The notes: generated by a model not told the origin, from the letters alone. A DNA stretch of 64,000 nt from Mycobacterium colombiense (GCF_001953985.1 NZ_MBEI01000022.1:37208-101207), one strand, 5' to 3'. Counted from the stretch's first letter, positions 1 to 8,975 are shown. A program made the numbers and translations.

Positions 1-110
1 ATCAGACGCCGCGAATCGTATCAAATACTGTATAGGCAATAGTAATGGTCTAAATTCAATAGGCCGGGCTCCTGTGACGGCGCTAACAATTAAGCGGTTC
101 GGGTAAACAC

Positions 111-115
111 GGAGG
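111..115 (+). promoter_or_regulatory. Shine-Dalgarno site fixing a TTG start
   Basis: The GGAGG at 111-115 sits 8 nt before the TTG at 124. No ATG or GTG in the same frame has a comparable site, so this motif supports TTG initiation of the alcohol dehydrogenase. The A+T-rich stretch upstream (about 20-60) probably carries the promoter, but no convincing -35/-10 pair was recognised. Confidence 0.6.
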
Positions 116-123
116 CCAACGGG

Positions 124-1254
124 TTGAAGACCAAAGGTGCGCTGGTCTGGGAACTGAACGAGCCATGGTCGATCGACGAGATCGAAATCGGCGACCCCCG
201 CCGCGGCGAGGTGACCGTCCAGCTGGAAACGGCCGGGTTGTGCCACTCCGACCACCATCTGATGACGGGCGACTTCCCCATCCCGAGCTATCCGGTGCTG
301 GGCGGGCACGAAGGCGCCGGCGTCATCACCGAGGTCGGCGAGGGCGTCGAACACCTGGCCGTCGGCGATCACGTCGTCATGTCCTTCATCCCGTCCTGCG
401 GGAAATGCATGCCGTGCCAGACGGGACTGCGCAACCTGTGCGACCTCGGCATGGGCCTGCTGTCGGGCCAATCCGTGTCCGACGGATCGTTTCGCGTCAC
501 CGCACAGGGCCACGACGTCATCCCGATGTCGCTGCTGGGTACCTTCGCGCCGTACGTGGTGGTGCACCACACCTCGGTGGTCAAGATCGACCCGTCGATC
601 CCGTTCGACGTGGCCTGCCTGGTGGGCTGCGGGGTGACCACCGGCTACGGCTCGGCGGTGCGCAGCGCGGCGGTCTCACCGGGTGAAGACGTCGCGGTCA
701 TCGGCATCGGCGGCGTCGGCGTCGCCGCCCTGCAGGGTGCCCGCATCGCCGGGGCCCGGCGCATATTCGCCATCGATCCCTTTGAATGGAAGCGCGAGCA
801 GGCGCTCAAGTTCGGCGCCACAGCGGCTTTCGCGGACGTGGGCAGCGCCGCGGCCAGCATCGCCGAGGCGACGCGAGGGTTCATGTGCCACAAGGTGATC
901 GTCACCGTGGGCCATGTGGAGGGCAAAGACGTCGAGTCGTGGATGGGGCTGACGGCCAAGGGCGGGGTGTGCTGCCTCACCGGCATGGCCAGCGTGATGG
1001 CCAACGAGGTCACCCTCAACCTCGCGGGACTCTCGCTGTTGCAAAAGAGCTTGCAGGGCAGCATTTTTGGTGGCGGCAACCCGCAATACGACATCCCGGC
1101 GATTCTCGAGCTGTACAAGCTGGGGCAGCTCAACCTCGATGACATGGTCACGCGCGAATACACCCTCGAGCAGATCAACGACGGCTATCGCGACATGCTC
1201 GAGGGCCGCAACGTTCGCGGCATCATCCGCTATACCGACGCCGACCGCGCGTAA
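124..1254 (+). CDS. NDMA-dependent, zinc-containing alcohol dehydrogenase
   Basis: Medium-chain alcohol dehydrogenase of 376 residues, of the mycobacterial class that keeps NAD(H) tightly bound and uses an artificial acceptor in vitro; it oxidises alcohols in the cytoplasm. Seen in the sequence: catalytic-zinc ligands C40 and H62-E63 (GGHEGAG), four structural-zinc cysteines C92, C95, C98 and C106, and a Rossmann GIGGVG motif near residue 195. The C-terminal stretch ending in GIIRYTD is typical of the AdhD/AdhB group. Length matches the family (about 370). The TTG start is chosen for the GGAGG 8 nt upstream. It stands alone, 31 bp before a DoxX-like gene. The natural substrate cannot be read from the sequence. 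Confidence 0.93.
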   Translation: MKTKGALVWELNEPWSIDEIEIGDPRRGEVTVQLETAGLCHSDHHLMTGDFPIPSYPVLGGHEGAGVITEVGEGVEHLAVGDHVVMSFIPSCGKCMPCQTGLRNLCDLGMGLLSGQSVSDGSFRVTAQGHDVIPMSLLGTFAPYVVVHHTSVVKIDPSIPFDVACLVGCGVTTGYGSAVRSAAVSPGEDVAVIGIGGVGVAALQGARIAGARRIFAIDPFEWKREQALKFGATAAFADVGSAAASIAEATRGFMCHKVIVTVGHVEGKDVESWMGLTAKGGVCCLTGMASVMANEVTLNLAGLSLLQKSLQGSIFGGGNPQYDIPAILELYKLGQLNLDDMVTREYTLEQINDGYRDMLEGRNVRGIIRYTDADRA

Positions 1255-1285
1255 CTCGTTCTTGGCACCCGAGCACAATGGGTCG

Positions 1286-1675
1286 ATGACCATCACACCC
1301 CTCGTCCAGCGTGACGCCCAGAGCTCCGCATACCGTGTCGCTGCGATGCTCATCGGCATTGGCACCGTGCACTTCCTGGCGCCAACACCGTTCGACCAGA
1401 TCGTGCCGGCCGAGCTTCCCGGCACTCCGCGCTTCTACACCTACGCGTCGGGGGTCGTCGAGATCGCGACCGGGGCACTACTGGTGCCGCGTGCCACCCG
1501 GCGACTGGCCGCGCTGGCCGCCGTCGCGTTGTTCGTGGGCGTCTTTCCCGCCAACGTGAACATGTGCCGGTTGTGGTGGGGCAAGCCGTGGCCGATGCGC
1601 CTCATCGCCCTGGCCCGGCTGCCGCTGCAGGTTCCCATGATCGCCACCGCGCTCAAGATCCGACGCAACAGCTGA
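1286..1675 (+). CDS. DoxX-like small membrane protein
   Basis: A 129-residue protein with about four hydrophobic segments. The first contains a GIGTVHFLAP-like motif and a later one FVGVFPANVNM, a pattern I associate with DoxX-like membrane proteins of actinobacteria. It should sit in the cytoplasmic membrane; the function of such proteins is poorly defined, with quinone or redox roles suggested for some. The reading frame is open further upstream into the alcohol dehydrogenase, but the ATG at 1286 is the first start after that gene and begins just before the first membrane segment. No strong ribosome binding site was seen. Confidence 0.75.
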   Translation: MTITPLVQRDAQSSAYRVAAMLIGIGTVHFLAPTPFDQIVPAELPGTPRFYTYASGVVEIATGALLVPRATRRLAALAAVALFVGVFPANVNMCRLWWGKPWPMRLIALARLPLQVPMIATALKIRRNS

Positions 1676-1741
1676 CGTTCGCCGGGCCGGTGTTGCGCGC
1701 AAAGCGGTTGCGTCACAAACGGAATGTCTCACCAAGTGCCT

Positions 1742-1747
1742 AGGAGA
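1742..1747 (+). promoter_or_regulatory. Shine-Dalgarno site for a TTG start
   Basis: AGGAGA at 1742-1747 lies 5 nt before TTG 1753, the only reasonable start for the DMT-type transporter, whose membrane segments begin directly after it. Confidence 0.5.
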
Positions 1748-1752
1748 CCGGC

Positions 1753-2648
1753 TTGAGCAAGACAGGCATCGCCGCGTTGCTGGCGGTCGCGGCCGCTTTG
1801 ATGGTCGGCGCCGGCGACGTCGTGCAGCAGCGATCCGCTCAACAGGTCACCGATAAGCCCGTCGGCACGTTCACCCTGTTCCGCCGGCTGCTGCGCGACC
1901 GGCAATGGTGGACCGGCAGCCTGGTGGCCGGCGCCGGGTTCGGGTTCCAGGCCGCGGCGCTGGGCCTGGGCTCGGTGGTGCTGGTGCAGGCGCTACTGGT
2001 GACGTCGTTGCTGTTCGCACTGCTCATCAGCGCGCGGGTGAACCATCGCAGAATCACACGCCCGCAAGGCATTTGGGCGGTCTTGCTTGCCGTCGCGGTC
2101 GCGGTGGTGGTCACGGTCGGCGACCCTCAGCAGGGCACCCCGCGCGGGTCGGTGCAGACCTGGACCATCGTGGCGTTGGTCATGGGGCCCTTACTGATCC
2201 TGTGCGTGATCGGCGCGCGGATGTTCCCCGGTTCGGTCGGCGCACTGCTGCTGGGACTGATGTCCGGCTCGCTGTGGGGACTGTTTTCGGTGTTGACCAA
2301 GGGCGTGGTGGACCAACTCGACCGCGGCATCCCGGCGTTGTTGCGCGCACCCGAGTTGTATGTGTGGGTGGTGCTGGCGATCGCGGCCACCGCCTGGGAG
2401 CAGTCGGCGTTTCGGGCTGGCCCGCTCACCGCGTCGCTGCCGGCGGTCACCGTCGCCGAGCCCATCGTCGGCTCGGCGCTCGGTATCACCGTGTTGGGAG
2501 AGACGCTGCACACCAACGACCTCGGCTGGGTGGCCTTGGGCTTGTCGGTGGGCCTGATGGCGGCGGCGACCGTGGCGCTGGCCACAGCCAGGCCAGCTAT
2601 GCCCCATCGTCTGACGAAAACCCGGCTCCCGCAACGGAGAAGGCCTGA
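1753..2648 (+). CDS. DMT/EamA-like membrane transporter, frameshifted near its C-terminus
   Basis: Integral membrane protein of about 298 residues with roughly nine or ten hydrophobic segments, resembling the drug/metabolite transporter superfamily; the substrate is unknown. In the starting frame the protein would run on to 2805, across the whole 3' part of the convergent VOC gene, with an arginine-rich tail that looks non-native. From about 2590 another frame encodes a natural-looking hydrophilic tail (SQASYAPSSDENPAP then TEKA) and stops at 2648, 2 bp before the VOC gene stop. One missing base between about 2577 and 2592 would join the two frames. It could be a sequencing error or a real indel; even without the tail, all membrane segments are intact. 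Confidence 0.75.
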
Positions 2649-2650
2649 GG

Positions 2651-3019
2651 TCAACTCAGCCGTGAACCGATCCGGTGCGCGGTGCCGTCGGGATCGATGT
2701 AGGCGAATTCGCGCAAGCCGTACGGTGTGTCCTGCGGGGCGACGACGCGGCCATCGAGATTCTCCAGCGCCGCCCATTCCGCGTGGAGTGCGTCGGCATC
2801 ACTGACGTAGAAGTAAACGCTGGCGGCCGTGCACAGGGGGTCGTGCTCGGCCCACTCGGTGAGGTGGATTGACACGGACCCGCGATCGGCGAATCCGTAC
2901 CGGTCCGGACCTTCGTAGGCGCGGGCTTCGAAGCCGAGCCGGCGATACCGGTCGAGTGCAACGTCCAAGTCCCGAACCGGGACGATCGGGGAGACCGAGG
3001 TGAAGTCGACTGCGGACAC
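2651..3019 (-). CDS. VOC (glyoxalase/bleomycin-resistance) superfamily protein
   Basis: A 122-residue protein with the beta-alpha-beta-beta-beta fold of vicinal oxygen chelate proteins. An N-terminal VRDLDVALDRYRRLGF and a C-terminal YGLREFAYIDPDGT are typical of the bleomycin-resistance/glyoxalase I group. Proteins of this size dimerise and bind metal, antibiotics or small carbonyl compounds; which applies here cannot be told. The GTG start at 3019 is chosen because upstream in-frame codons would overlap the divergent lipoprotein gene. Its stop lies 2 bp from the likely true stop of the transporter. Confidence 0.85.
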   Translation of the reverse strand: MSAVDFTSVSPIVPVRDLDVALDRYRRLGFEARAYEGPDRYGFADRGSVSIHLTEWAEHDPLCTAASVYFYVSDADALHAEWAALENLDGRVVAPQDTPYGLREFAYIDPDGTAHRIGSRLS

Positions 3020-3067
3020 ACAGCGAACATAACCCCGGCGCGGTTCCGCTGTCGTATGCTCCGGCGC

Positions 3068-3820
3068 ATGAGGAGCCAGCTGACCGCGGCAGTTGTCGTT
3101 GCTGCTACCGCAATACTGGTCGCCGGGTGCGGCGGTGCCAAACAAGGCGACAGCGCTTCGCCGTCGGCCACCACCACAACGGCTTCGTCGAAGACTCCCC
3201 TGGCACAGGGCGCGTTGCCTGATCTGATGCTCTCGCCGACCGACATCGACACCGTGCTGGGTGCCAACGGAACGTCGAGCGATCCACCGATCACCACGTT
3301 GTTGGAAGACCCGTTCAAGCGCGAGGACTACACCTTCCCCGCTGAATGCCGGTACACCATGCACGCGGCGTTGGCGTCCGTGTACGCCGACAGTGGGAGC
3401 ACCGCGGTTTACGGCTATCACGACCAGGCGCCGGCACCCCCGAGTGCGGATCAATTGGAAAGCCCTGAGGTATACCAGGTTGTGGTGCTGTTCGGATCCC
3501 CCGAGCAGGCGAGCGCGTTCTTCACGACGTCGGCCCCGCGCTGGCCCGCCTGCGCCAACCGTCAGGACACCGTCCCCGCCGCCGACGGCAAACCGGAACT
3601 TCAGTGGAAGGTGGGCCAGGTTTCCAACGCCAATGGAGTTTTGAGCGTTTCGGTGACCCTCACCGTTGTCAGAGACGGCGCGACCATGACCGTGCCCTGC
3701 CAGCGGGCGCTGACCGTCCGCAACAACGTCGTCATCGATGTCGACGCGTGCCGCAAGGATGTCGGGGACCGCGGCGTCGGCGTCGCCAACCAGATCGCCG
3801 CAAAAGTCGACAAGCAATAG
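3068..3820 (+). CDS. Lipoprotein with PknH-like extracellular sensor domain
   Basis: A 250-residue lipoprotein. The N-terminus is a signal peptide ending in the lipobox LVAGC, so Cys21 should be acylated and the protein anchored on the outer face of the membrane. After a Ser/Thr-rich linker comes a domain of about 200 residues that resembles the extracellular sensor domain of the kinase PknH and of the LppH/LpqQ-type lipoproteins of mycobacteria. Several conserved Cys (in AECRYTM, WPACAN, VPCQRA and DACRKD) probably form two disulphides. The ligand is unknown. An ATG four codons upstream (3056) is an alternative start. It is divergent from the VOC gene with under 50 bp between. Confidence 0.85.
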   Translation: MRSQLTAAVVVAATAILVAGCGGAKQGDSASPSATTTTASSKTPLAQGALPDLMLSPTDIDTVLGANGTSSDPPITTLLEDPFKREDYTFPAECRYTMHAALASVYADSGSTAVYGYHDQAPAPPSADQLESPEVYQVVVLFGSPEQASAFFTTSAPRWPACANRQDTVPAADGKPELQWKVGQVSNANGVLSVSVTLTVVRDGATMTVPCQRALTVRNNVVIDVDACRKDVGDRGVGVANQIAAKVDKQ

Positions 3821-4014
3821 GCCCCGCAGGGGCGCGGCAAACCCCAATAGCCTTCTGCCGTTTACTTATTGGATGTAGTCGTCCGCGGCAACGAGAGCGT
3901 ATGCTCTGGCGGCCGAGACGGACCAACGATCGACTTCCCGCCGTACATGGCGCCGCGACGCGTAATTCGGGTACTTTGGCCGCGGGTTCGGTCGTACCGC
4001 CTTGAGGAGGGAAA

Positions 4015-5349
4015 ATGGCCCTATCGGAGAAGGCGTCCAAGCAGCGCGCCAGGCATCAGGTCATCCATCTCTCGCAGTTGTTGCGCGCCCCCGTGTTGGC
4101 CCGCGCCGGAGAAACCGTGGGGCGCGTCGAGGACGTGATCGTGCGGCTGCGCGGCGCCGAGGAGTATCCGCTGGTGGCCGGGATCGTGGCCGGGGTCGGC
4201 GGACGCCGGGTTTTCATCGGCGACAAATCCATCCACGAGTACTCCGCGGACCGAGTTCTGTTGACCAAGAACAAGGTTGACCTTCGCGGGTTCGAACGCC
4301 GCGAGGGTGAGGTGCTCTTGCGCACCGATGTGCTGGGCCACCGATTGATTGACGTGGCGACCGTCGAGCTGGTGCGCGCCTACGACGTCGAGCTGGAACA
4401 GACCGGGGAAGGCTGGATGGTCAGCCGCCTCGATACCCGCCGTCCGCCACGATTGTTCGGGCTGATCAAGCATTCGGGCGGGCACGCGTCTCGCGATTGG
4501 AAGGCGTTCGAGCCGCTGATCGGCCACGCACGCTCCGATGCCGTCCGCCGTCTGTCGGATCGGTTCGGTGACCTCAAGGCCGCCGAGATCGCCGACCTTC
4601 TCGAGGAAGCGGACAAGGCCGAGGGCGGCGAGATCCTCGATCGGGTGCACAGCGACCCGGAGTTGGAAGCCGACGTCTTCGAAGAGCTGGACCCGGAAAA
4701 AGCCAGCCGGTTGCTCGACGACATGCCGGACAACGAGGTCGCCGCGCTACTGGGCCGGATGCGCGCCGACGATGCCGCCGACGCGATCGCCGACCTCCGC
4801 CAGTCACGGCGCCGCCGTGTCCTCGAGCTGATGCCCGCCCCGCAACGCACCAAGGTCATCACCTTGATGGGGTTCAACCCCGAAAGTGCCGGCGGGCTGA
4901 TGAATGTCGACTCCGTGACGTGTTCGGCCACCGCCACCGCGGGCGAGGCGTTGGCGCTGATCGCCGCCTCGCACAGCATCCAGCCCGAAGCGCTGATCAA
5001 GGTACACGTGCTCGACGAGGACAAGCGTCTCGACGGCGTCGTTTCAGTGATCACCCTGTTGCAGGTCGATCCCGCCGAAAAGCTCGAAGCCCTAATGGAT
5101 TCCGACCCGGTGCGGGTGAACGCCGTCGCGGATCTGACCGATATCGCGCTGCTGATGGCCGATTTCAATCTCTACTCCATCCCCGTCGTCGACGAGCAGG
5201 ACCGCCTACTCGGGGTGGTGACCGTCGACGACGTGCTGGAGGCCACCATTCCCGAAGACTGGCGACGCCGCGAGCCCGCGCCGCGCCCCATCCGCGAAAT
5301 CGCCACCGATGACCGTGACACACCGCCCACGGGAAGTTCCCCGCAGTGA
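4015..5349 (+). CDS. Soluble MgtE N-domain/CBS protein with PRC-barrel (magnesium sensor-like)
   Basis: A 444-residue protein. Residues about 15-150 look like two PRC-barrel modules (GETVGRVEDVIVRL; GHRLIDVATVELV). Residues about 180-290 are the helical MgtE N-domain (EEADKAEGGEILDRV; DPEKASRLLDDM; RADDAADAIADL). Residues about 290-410 are a CBS pair (GGLMNVDSV; LYSIPVVDEQDRLLGVV). The membrane domain of true MgtE channels is absent; the protein ends after the CBS pair with a charged tail. In MgtE the N and CBS domains sense intracellular Mg2+, so a cytoplasmic regulatory role is inferred. GAGGAGGG lies just before the ATG. The stop overlaps the GTG of the Nramp-like gene, so the two are translationally coupled. 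Confidence 0.88.
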   Translation: MALSEKASKQRARHQVIHLSQLLRAPVLARAGETVGRVEDVIVRLRGAEEYPLVAGIVAGVGGRRVFIGDKSIHEYSADRVLLTKNKVDLRGFERREGEVLLRTDVLGHRLIDVATVELVRAYDVELEQTGEGWMVSRLDTRRPPRLFGLIKHSGGHASRDWKAFEPLIGHARSDAVRRLSDRFGDLKAAEIADLLEEADKAEGGEILDRVHSDPELEADVFEELDPEKASRLLDDMPDNEVAALLGRMRADDAADAIADLRQSRRRRVLELMPAPQRTKVITLMGFNPESAGGLMNVDSVTCSATATAGEALALIAASHSIQPEALIKVHVLDEDKRLDGVVSVITLLQVDPAEKLEALMDSDPVRVNAVADLTDIALLMADFNLYSIPVVDEQDRLLGVVTVDDVLEATIPEDWRRREPAPRPIREIATDDRDTPPTGSSPQ

Positions 5350-7031
5350 GTTCCGGCGGCGAGAACACCACCCAGGCCGACGCGCAGGGCGTCGGCGTGC
5401 AACGCTCCGATCCGGCACCGACGCGGCGCACCGCGGTGCTGGACAGCGCGCATCTGGGTGATATCGAGGGCGCGTTCGGGCGCATCAGCGTCGGGGAAAC
5501 CGAGCATGCCCGCACCTGGCGGACGCGGCTGCTGACCCTGCTCGCGATCGTCGGACCCGGCATCATCGTGATGGTCGGCGACAACGACGCGGGCGGGGTG
5601 GCGACCTACGCCCAAGCCGGCCAGAACTACGGCTACTCGCTGCTGTGGGTGTTGCTGCTGCTGATCCCGGTGCTCATCGTCAACCAGGAAATGGTGGTGC
5701 GGCTCGGGGCGGTCACTGGGGTCGGGCACGCCCGGCTCATCAACGAACGCTTCGGCCGCGGCTGGGGCTGGTTTTCGGTCGGCGACCTGTTTCTGCTCAA
5801 CTTCTTGACCATCGTCACCGAGTTCATCGGCATCAGCCTGGCCGCCGAATACATCGGCGTCTCCAAATACGTTGTGGTACCGATCTCGGCGGTGGCGTTG
5901 GTGGCGATCATGGCCAGCGGCAGCTTCCGCCGATGGGAGCGGGCCATGTTCATTTTCATCGCCGTCACGCTGCTGCAGATCCCGATGCTGCTGATGTCAC
6001 ATCCGCAGTGGGGGCACGCAGCGAAGTCCTTTGTGGTGCCCAGCATTTCGGGCGGCATCAGCTCGGACGCGGTGTTGCTGATCATCGCCATCGTCGGCAC
6101 CACCGTGGCGCCGTGGCAGCTGTTTTTCCAGCAGTCCAACGTCGTCGACAAGCGCATCACTCCCCGGTTCATGGGTTACGAACGCGCGGACACCGTGCTG
6201 GGCGCTTTCGTGGTGGTGGTCGGCGCCGCCGCGCTGATGATGACCGGTGAGTGGGCGGCGCGCTCCACCAACACCATTGGCGGCTTCACCGACGCCGGCG
6301 CGACGGCGCATCTGCTGGGCGTGCACCGCCCGATACTCGGCTCGATCTTTGCCATCGTGCTGATGGACGCCTCGATCATCGGGGCGGCCGCGGTGACCCT
6401 GGCCACCAGTTACGCCTTCGGAGACGTGTTCGGCCTCAAGCATTCGCTGCACCGTGGCTTCTCCGAGGCCAAGCAGTTCTACCTGTCCTACACCGCGATG
6501 GTGGCGCTGGCTGCGGTCATCGTGCTGATTCCGGGTGCCCCGCTGGGGTTGATCACCACCGCCGTGCAGGCCCTCGCCGGCCTGTTGCTGCCGAGCGCCA
6601 GCGTGTTTCTGCTGCTGCTGTGTAACGACCGAGAGGTGTTGGGGCCGTGGGTGAATCGGTCCTGGCTGAATTGGGTCGCCGGGCTGATCGTGGGCACGCT
6701 GCTGCTGTTGTCCGGAATCTTGATGGCGACCACGCTGTTTCCCGACCTCAACGTCGTCGCGGTGGCGGGCTACCTGACGCTCGCGCTGGTCATTCTCGCG
6801 GCGGCCGCGGCGCCGGTACTGCGCTGGGTGGCTCGCCGGCAGCCGTCGCGTCCCCAGCCTCAACTTCCGGCGCGCGGCGTCGACCGCAGCACCTGGCGCA
6901 TGCCGCCGCTGGCACTGCTCGAGCCGGTCACCTGGTCACCCGCAACGCGGCTCGCGATGATCGCGCTGCGCGCCTATTTGGTGGTCGGGGCGTTGCTGTT
7001 GGCGGTCAAGGCCATTCAGCTCAGCCGCTGA
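5346..7031 (+). CDS. Nramp-related divalent metal transporter with non-canonical metal-site motifs
   Basis: A 561-residue protein with about 60 hydrophilic N-terminal residues, then about 11 membrane helices of the SLC11/Nramp (LeuT-fold) type. Canonical Nramp proteins have DPGN in helix 1 and an MPH-type motif in helix 6. Here the corresponding places read VGDNDAGG and TTVAPWQ, so the metal-binding Asn and the soft Met ligand are not recognisable. Loss of that Met is a known feature of Nramp-related magnesium transporters. Together with the overlapping MgtE-N/CBS gene, this points to Mg2+ rather than Mn2+/Fe2+; that is inference. The GTG start shares GTGA with the upstream stop. The 3' end overlaps the convergent LLM gene by 11 bp. 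Confidence 0.9.
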   Translation: MSSGGENTTQADAQGVGVQRSDPAPTRRTAVLDSAHLGDIEGAFGRISVGETEHARTWRTRLLTLLAIVGPGIIVMVGDNDAGGVATYAQAGQNYGYSLLWVLLLLIPVLIVNQEMVVRLGAVTGVGHARLINERFGRGWGWFSVGDLFLLNFLTIVTEFIGISLAAEYIGVSKYVVVPISAVALVAIMASGSFRRWERAMFIFIAVTLLQIPMLLMSHPQWGHAAKSFVVPSISGGISSDAVLLIIAIVGTTVAPWQLFFQQSNVVDKRITPRFMGYERADTVLGAFVVVVGAAALMMTGEWAARSTNTIGGFTDAGATAHLLGVHRPILGSIFAIVLMDASIIGAAAVTLATSYAFGDVFGLKHSLHRGFSEAKQFYLSYTAMVALAAVIVLIPGAPLGLITTAVQALAGLLLPSASVFLLLLCNDREVLGPWVNRSWLNWVAGLIVGTLLLLSGILMATTLFPDLNVVAVAGYLTLALVILAAAAAPVLRWVARRQPSRPQPQLPARGVDRSTWRMPPLALLEPVTWSPATRLAMIALRAYLVVGALLLAVKAIQLSR

Positions 7032-8043
7032 CCGCTTGTATCCGGCGGGCCACCTCGCCGTACCGCTCGAAGCGGTCCTGATCGGCGACGGAGTTGTACA
7101 TCACCAACCGCGTTGCCGTTCCGGCGTATTTCGCGGCGAGCGCGTCGGCCAGCCCCTCCCAGGTCGACTCGGTGGCGAACACCGCGATGTGATCGTCGCT
7201 GACCTGGGCCGCCATCCCGGCGTAGTCTCCGGCCTTCTGCTTCTCGCGGATCCGGGCGGTGGTGCCCTCGAAACCCGCCTCGTCCCAGATGAATGCGTAG
7301 TTGGGTGTGCTGCCGTAGAAGGCCATGCTGGCGCGCACGACCTCCCGCTGCTGGTCGCGCTCTTCATCGGTGTCGCCGACGATCGTCATGACGGGCACGA
7401 TGATCGCGATCTCCGATGATGGACGGCCCGATTTGGCCGCGCCTTCGGCGACCGTCGGCAGCACGTGCCGGGCCAGGTAGCCCGGTTCGCCGATCGGGTG
7501 GACGTGGACGCCGTCGGCCACTTCGCCCGCCATCCGCAGCATCCACGGATTGACCGCTGCGATATCGACTTTGGGGTCCGGCGCGTCGATGGGCCCGGGG
7601 CTCCACTGCGGGGTGATGAAGTCGAGATCGTAGAAGTCGCCGTGGTGGTCGAGTATCCCGGAGCGAAACGCCGCGAAGCATGCCTTCACGGCGAGCAAGT
7701 AGTCGCGCAGCCGCGGCCCGGGCCGCTCGAAGGCCGTGCCGTAGCGCCGGACCACGTGGGTCCGGACCTGGGTGCCAAGGCCCAGCCGGAACTTCCCCTT
7801 GGTGGCTTCCTGCAGTTCCCATGCCGCGGCGGCGGTCACGAACGGACTGCGCGGAAACGCGACAGCGACGCCCGTCGACAATTCCAGGTCCGGCGCGGCC
7901 TGCGACGCCACGGCCGCATTGAGGTAGGCGGTGCGGCCGGTCTCGGTGAACAACAGACCGGAGAACCCGGCCGATTGGGTCCGCCGGGCAAGGTCACCGA
8001 TTTGGCCGAGCGGCTGGGGAATCGTCATCGCGTCGACATGCAT
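7021..8043 (-). CDS. LLM-class F420-dependent oxidoreductase
   Basis: A 340-residue luciferase-like monooxygenase-fold protein of the kind mycobacteria use with coenzyme F420 (TIGR03617-like). Features: N-terminal GLLFTETGRTAYLNAAVAS, central RLGLGTQVRTHVVRRYG and the substrate-site stretch DIAAVNPWMLRMAGEVADG. Length is usual for the group. It probably reduces or oxidises a small organic substrate in the cytoplasm; the substrate is unknown. The start at 8043 is the first ATG; a second in-frame ATG follows five codons later. It is a single gene, convergent with the Nramp-like gene and divergent from the excalibur protein gene. Confidence 0.88.
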   Translation of the reverse strand: MHVDAMTIPQPLGQIGDLARRTQSAGFSGLLFTETGRTAYLNAAVASQAAPDLELSTGVAVAFPRSPFVTAAAAWELQEATKGKFRLGLGTQVRTHVVRRYGTAFERPGPRLRDYLLAVKACFAAFRSGILDHHGDFYDLDFITPQWSPGPIDAPDPKVDIAAVNPWMLRMAGEVADGVHVHPIGEPGYLARHVLPTVAEGAAKSGRPSSEIAIIVPVMTIVGDTDEERDQQREVVRASMAFYGSTPNYAFIWDEAGFEGTTARIREKQKAGDYAGMAAQVSDDHIAVFATESTWEGLADALAAKYAGTATRLVMYNSVADQDRFERYGEVARRIQAVSG

Positions 8044-8174
8044 GGTGGGAGCGTACGTCGAACCTCAGACCGCGATGCGGGTCGCGTCAGCCTCTTGCCC
8101 GATGGCCGCCTCAGGGTGTTAGCTCTGTAGTCGTCAGCAACCATCGTTGTTTCGTTAACAGGAGGCCTCCAAAC

Positions 8175-8417
8175 GTGCTTCGTGGATTGTTCATCGCTGG
8201 AGCAATCGCAGTGGGAATTGCGGGGATGCCCGTGGTGCAGGCCGCTCCCGCGACGACCACAACCTCGCCGTCTCCGACGAGCGGTGGCAGCGCCTACTAC
8301 CCCAACTGCAGGGCCGCTTGCGCCGCGGGTGCCGCGCCGATCTATCGGGGGCAGCCGGGCTATCGGTCCGGACTCGACCGCGACAACGACGGCATAGCCT
8401 GCGAAGTGTGTCACTGA
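8175..8417 (+). CDS. Small secreted excalibur (calcium-binding) domain protein
   Basis: An 80-residue protein. Residues 1-23 form a signal peptide ending ...VVQAA. After a short Thr/Ser/Pro linker, the C-terminal 40 residues carry the excalibur motif: an NC pair early in the domain and DRDNDGIACE, an EF-hand-like calcium loop followed by Cys. Such domains are found at the actinobacterial cell surface and are thought to bind Ca2+; the partner is unknown. The GTG start has a strong AGGAGG at 8160-8165. The lipoprotein gene starts directly after its stop, so the two are likely co-transcribed. Confidence 0.88.
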   Translation: MLRGLFIAGAIAVGIAGMPVVQAAPATTTTSPSPTSGGSAYYPNCRAACAAGAAPIYRGQPGYRSGLDRDNDGIACEVCH

Positions 8418-8418
8418 A

Positions 8419-8964
8419 GTGGGTTGGCGCGTAAGGCGATTCGATGCCGGTCCCTGGTTGTGCGCCGTCGTCGCGATCGGCTGCGCTGGGCTGGTGGCCT
8501 GCGGTTCGCAGCACGCCGCGCAGTCCACCACACCTGGCCCAACCTCGACGAAGTCGGCGCTCGCGGCGAGCACGAGCATTGCGCCCAGCACACCCGCCGC
8601 CGCGCCCGTCGCCCCCGGTGCCGTCGGCACGCAGCCGTGCGTCGGGCTGTCGATATGCACGCCGCCACCGCCGGATGCCGAGGGCAACCCGCCGTGCTAC
8701 TACGCCGACGGCTGGCGCGCGGATGCCTCCGGGGCCGGGATCGAGGTGTGGTACTTCCAGGACCCGAAAAGTCCGTCGCAACCGGACGAGGTGACGGCGC
8801 TGGTCCGCAAGAAGGACGGCACCAGCGACTCGCAGGACGCCCCGATAGCGGCCGGCCAACAGGTGCATCGCTTCGAATTTCCGGCCATCGCCCGTTCCGC
8901 GGTAGACGAGGTCCTGTTCGTCAGCGGTACCGGCCGTTGCTTTGTGATCGGGCCAGAAGCCTGA
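8419..8964 (+). CDS. Hypothetical lipoprotein
   Basis: A 181-residue protein. The N-terminal hydrophobic segment ends in GLVACGS, which fits a lipobox with Cys about residue 28. A Thr/Ala/Pro-rich linker (about 35-70) leads to a globular part with four Cys (QPCVGL, SICTPP, PPCYYAD, GRCFVIG). I do not recognise the family. The GTG at 8419 follows the stop of the excalibur gene by one base, so co-expression of two exported proteins is likely. Confidence 0.75.
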   Translation: MGWRVRRFDAGPWLCAVVAIGCAGLVACGSQHAAQSTTPGPTSTKSALAASTSIAPSTPAAAPVAPGAVGTQPCVGLSICTPPPPDAEGNPPCYYADGWRADASGAGIEVWYFQDPKSPSQPDEVTALVRKKDGTSDSQDAPIAAGQQVHRFEFPAIARSAVDEVLFVSGTGRCFVIGPEA

Positions 8965-8975
8965 AACCCGGCGCG

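Noticed and set aside
3848..4014. Mg2+-sensing leader (M-box riboswitch) before the MgtE-N/CBS gene
   Set aside because: No M-box core sequence was recognised; only a 5 bp AGAGC/GCTCT hairpin at 3894-3907 is present, which is weak.
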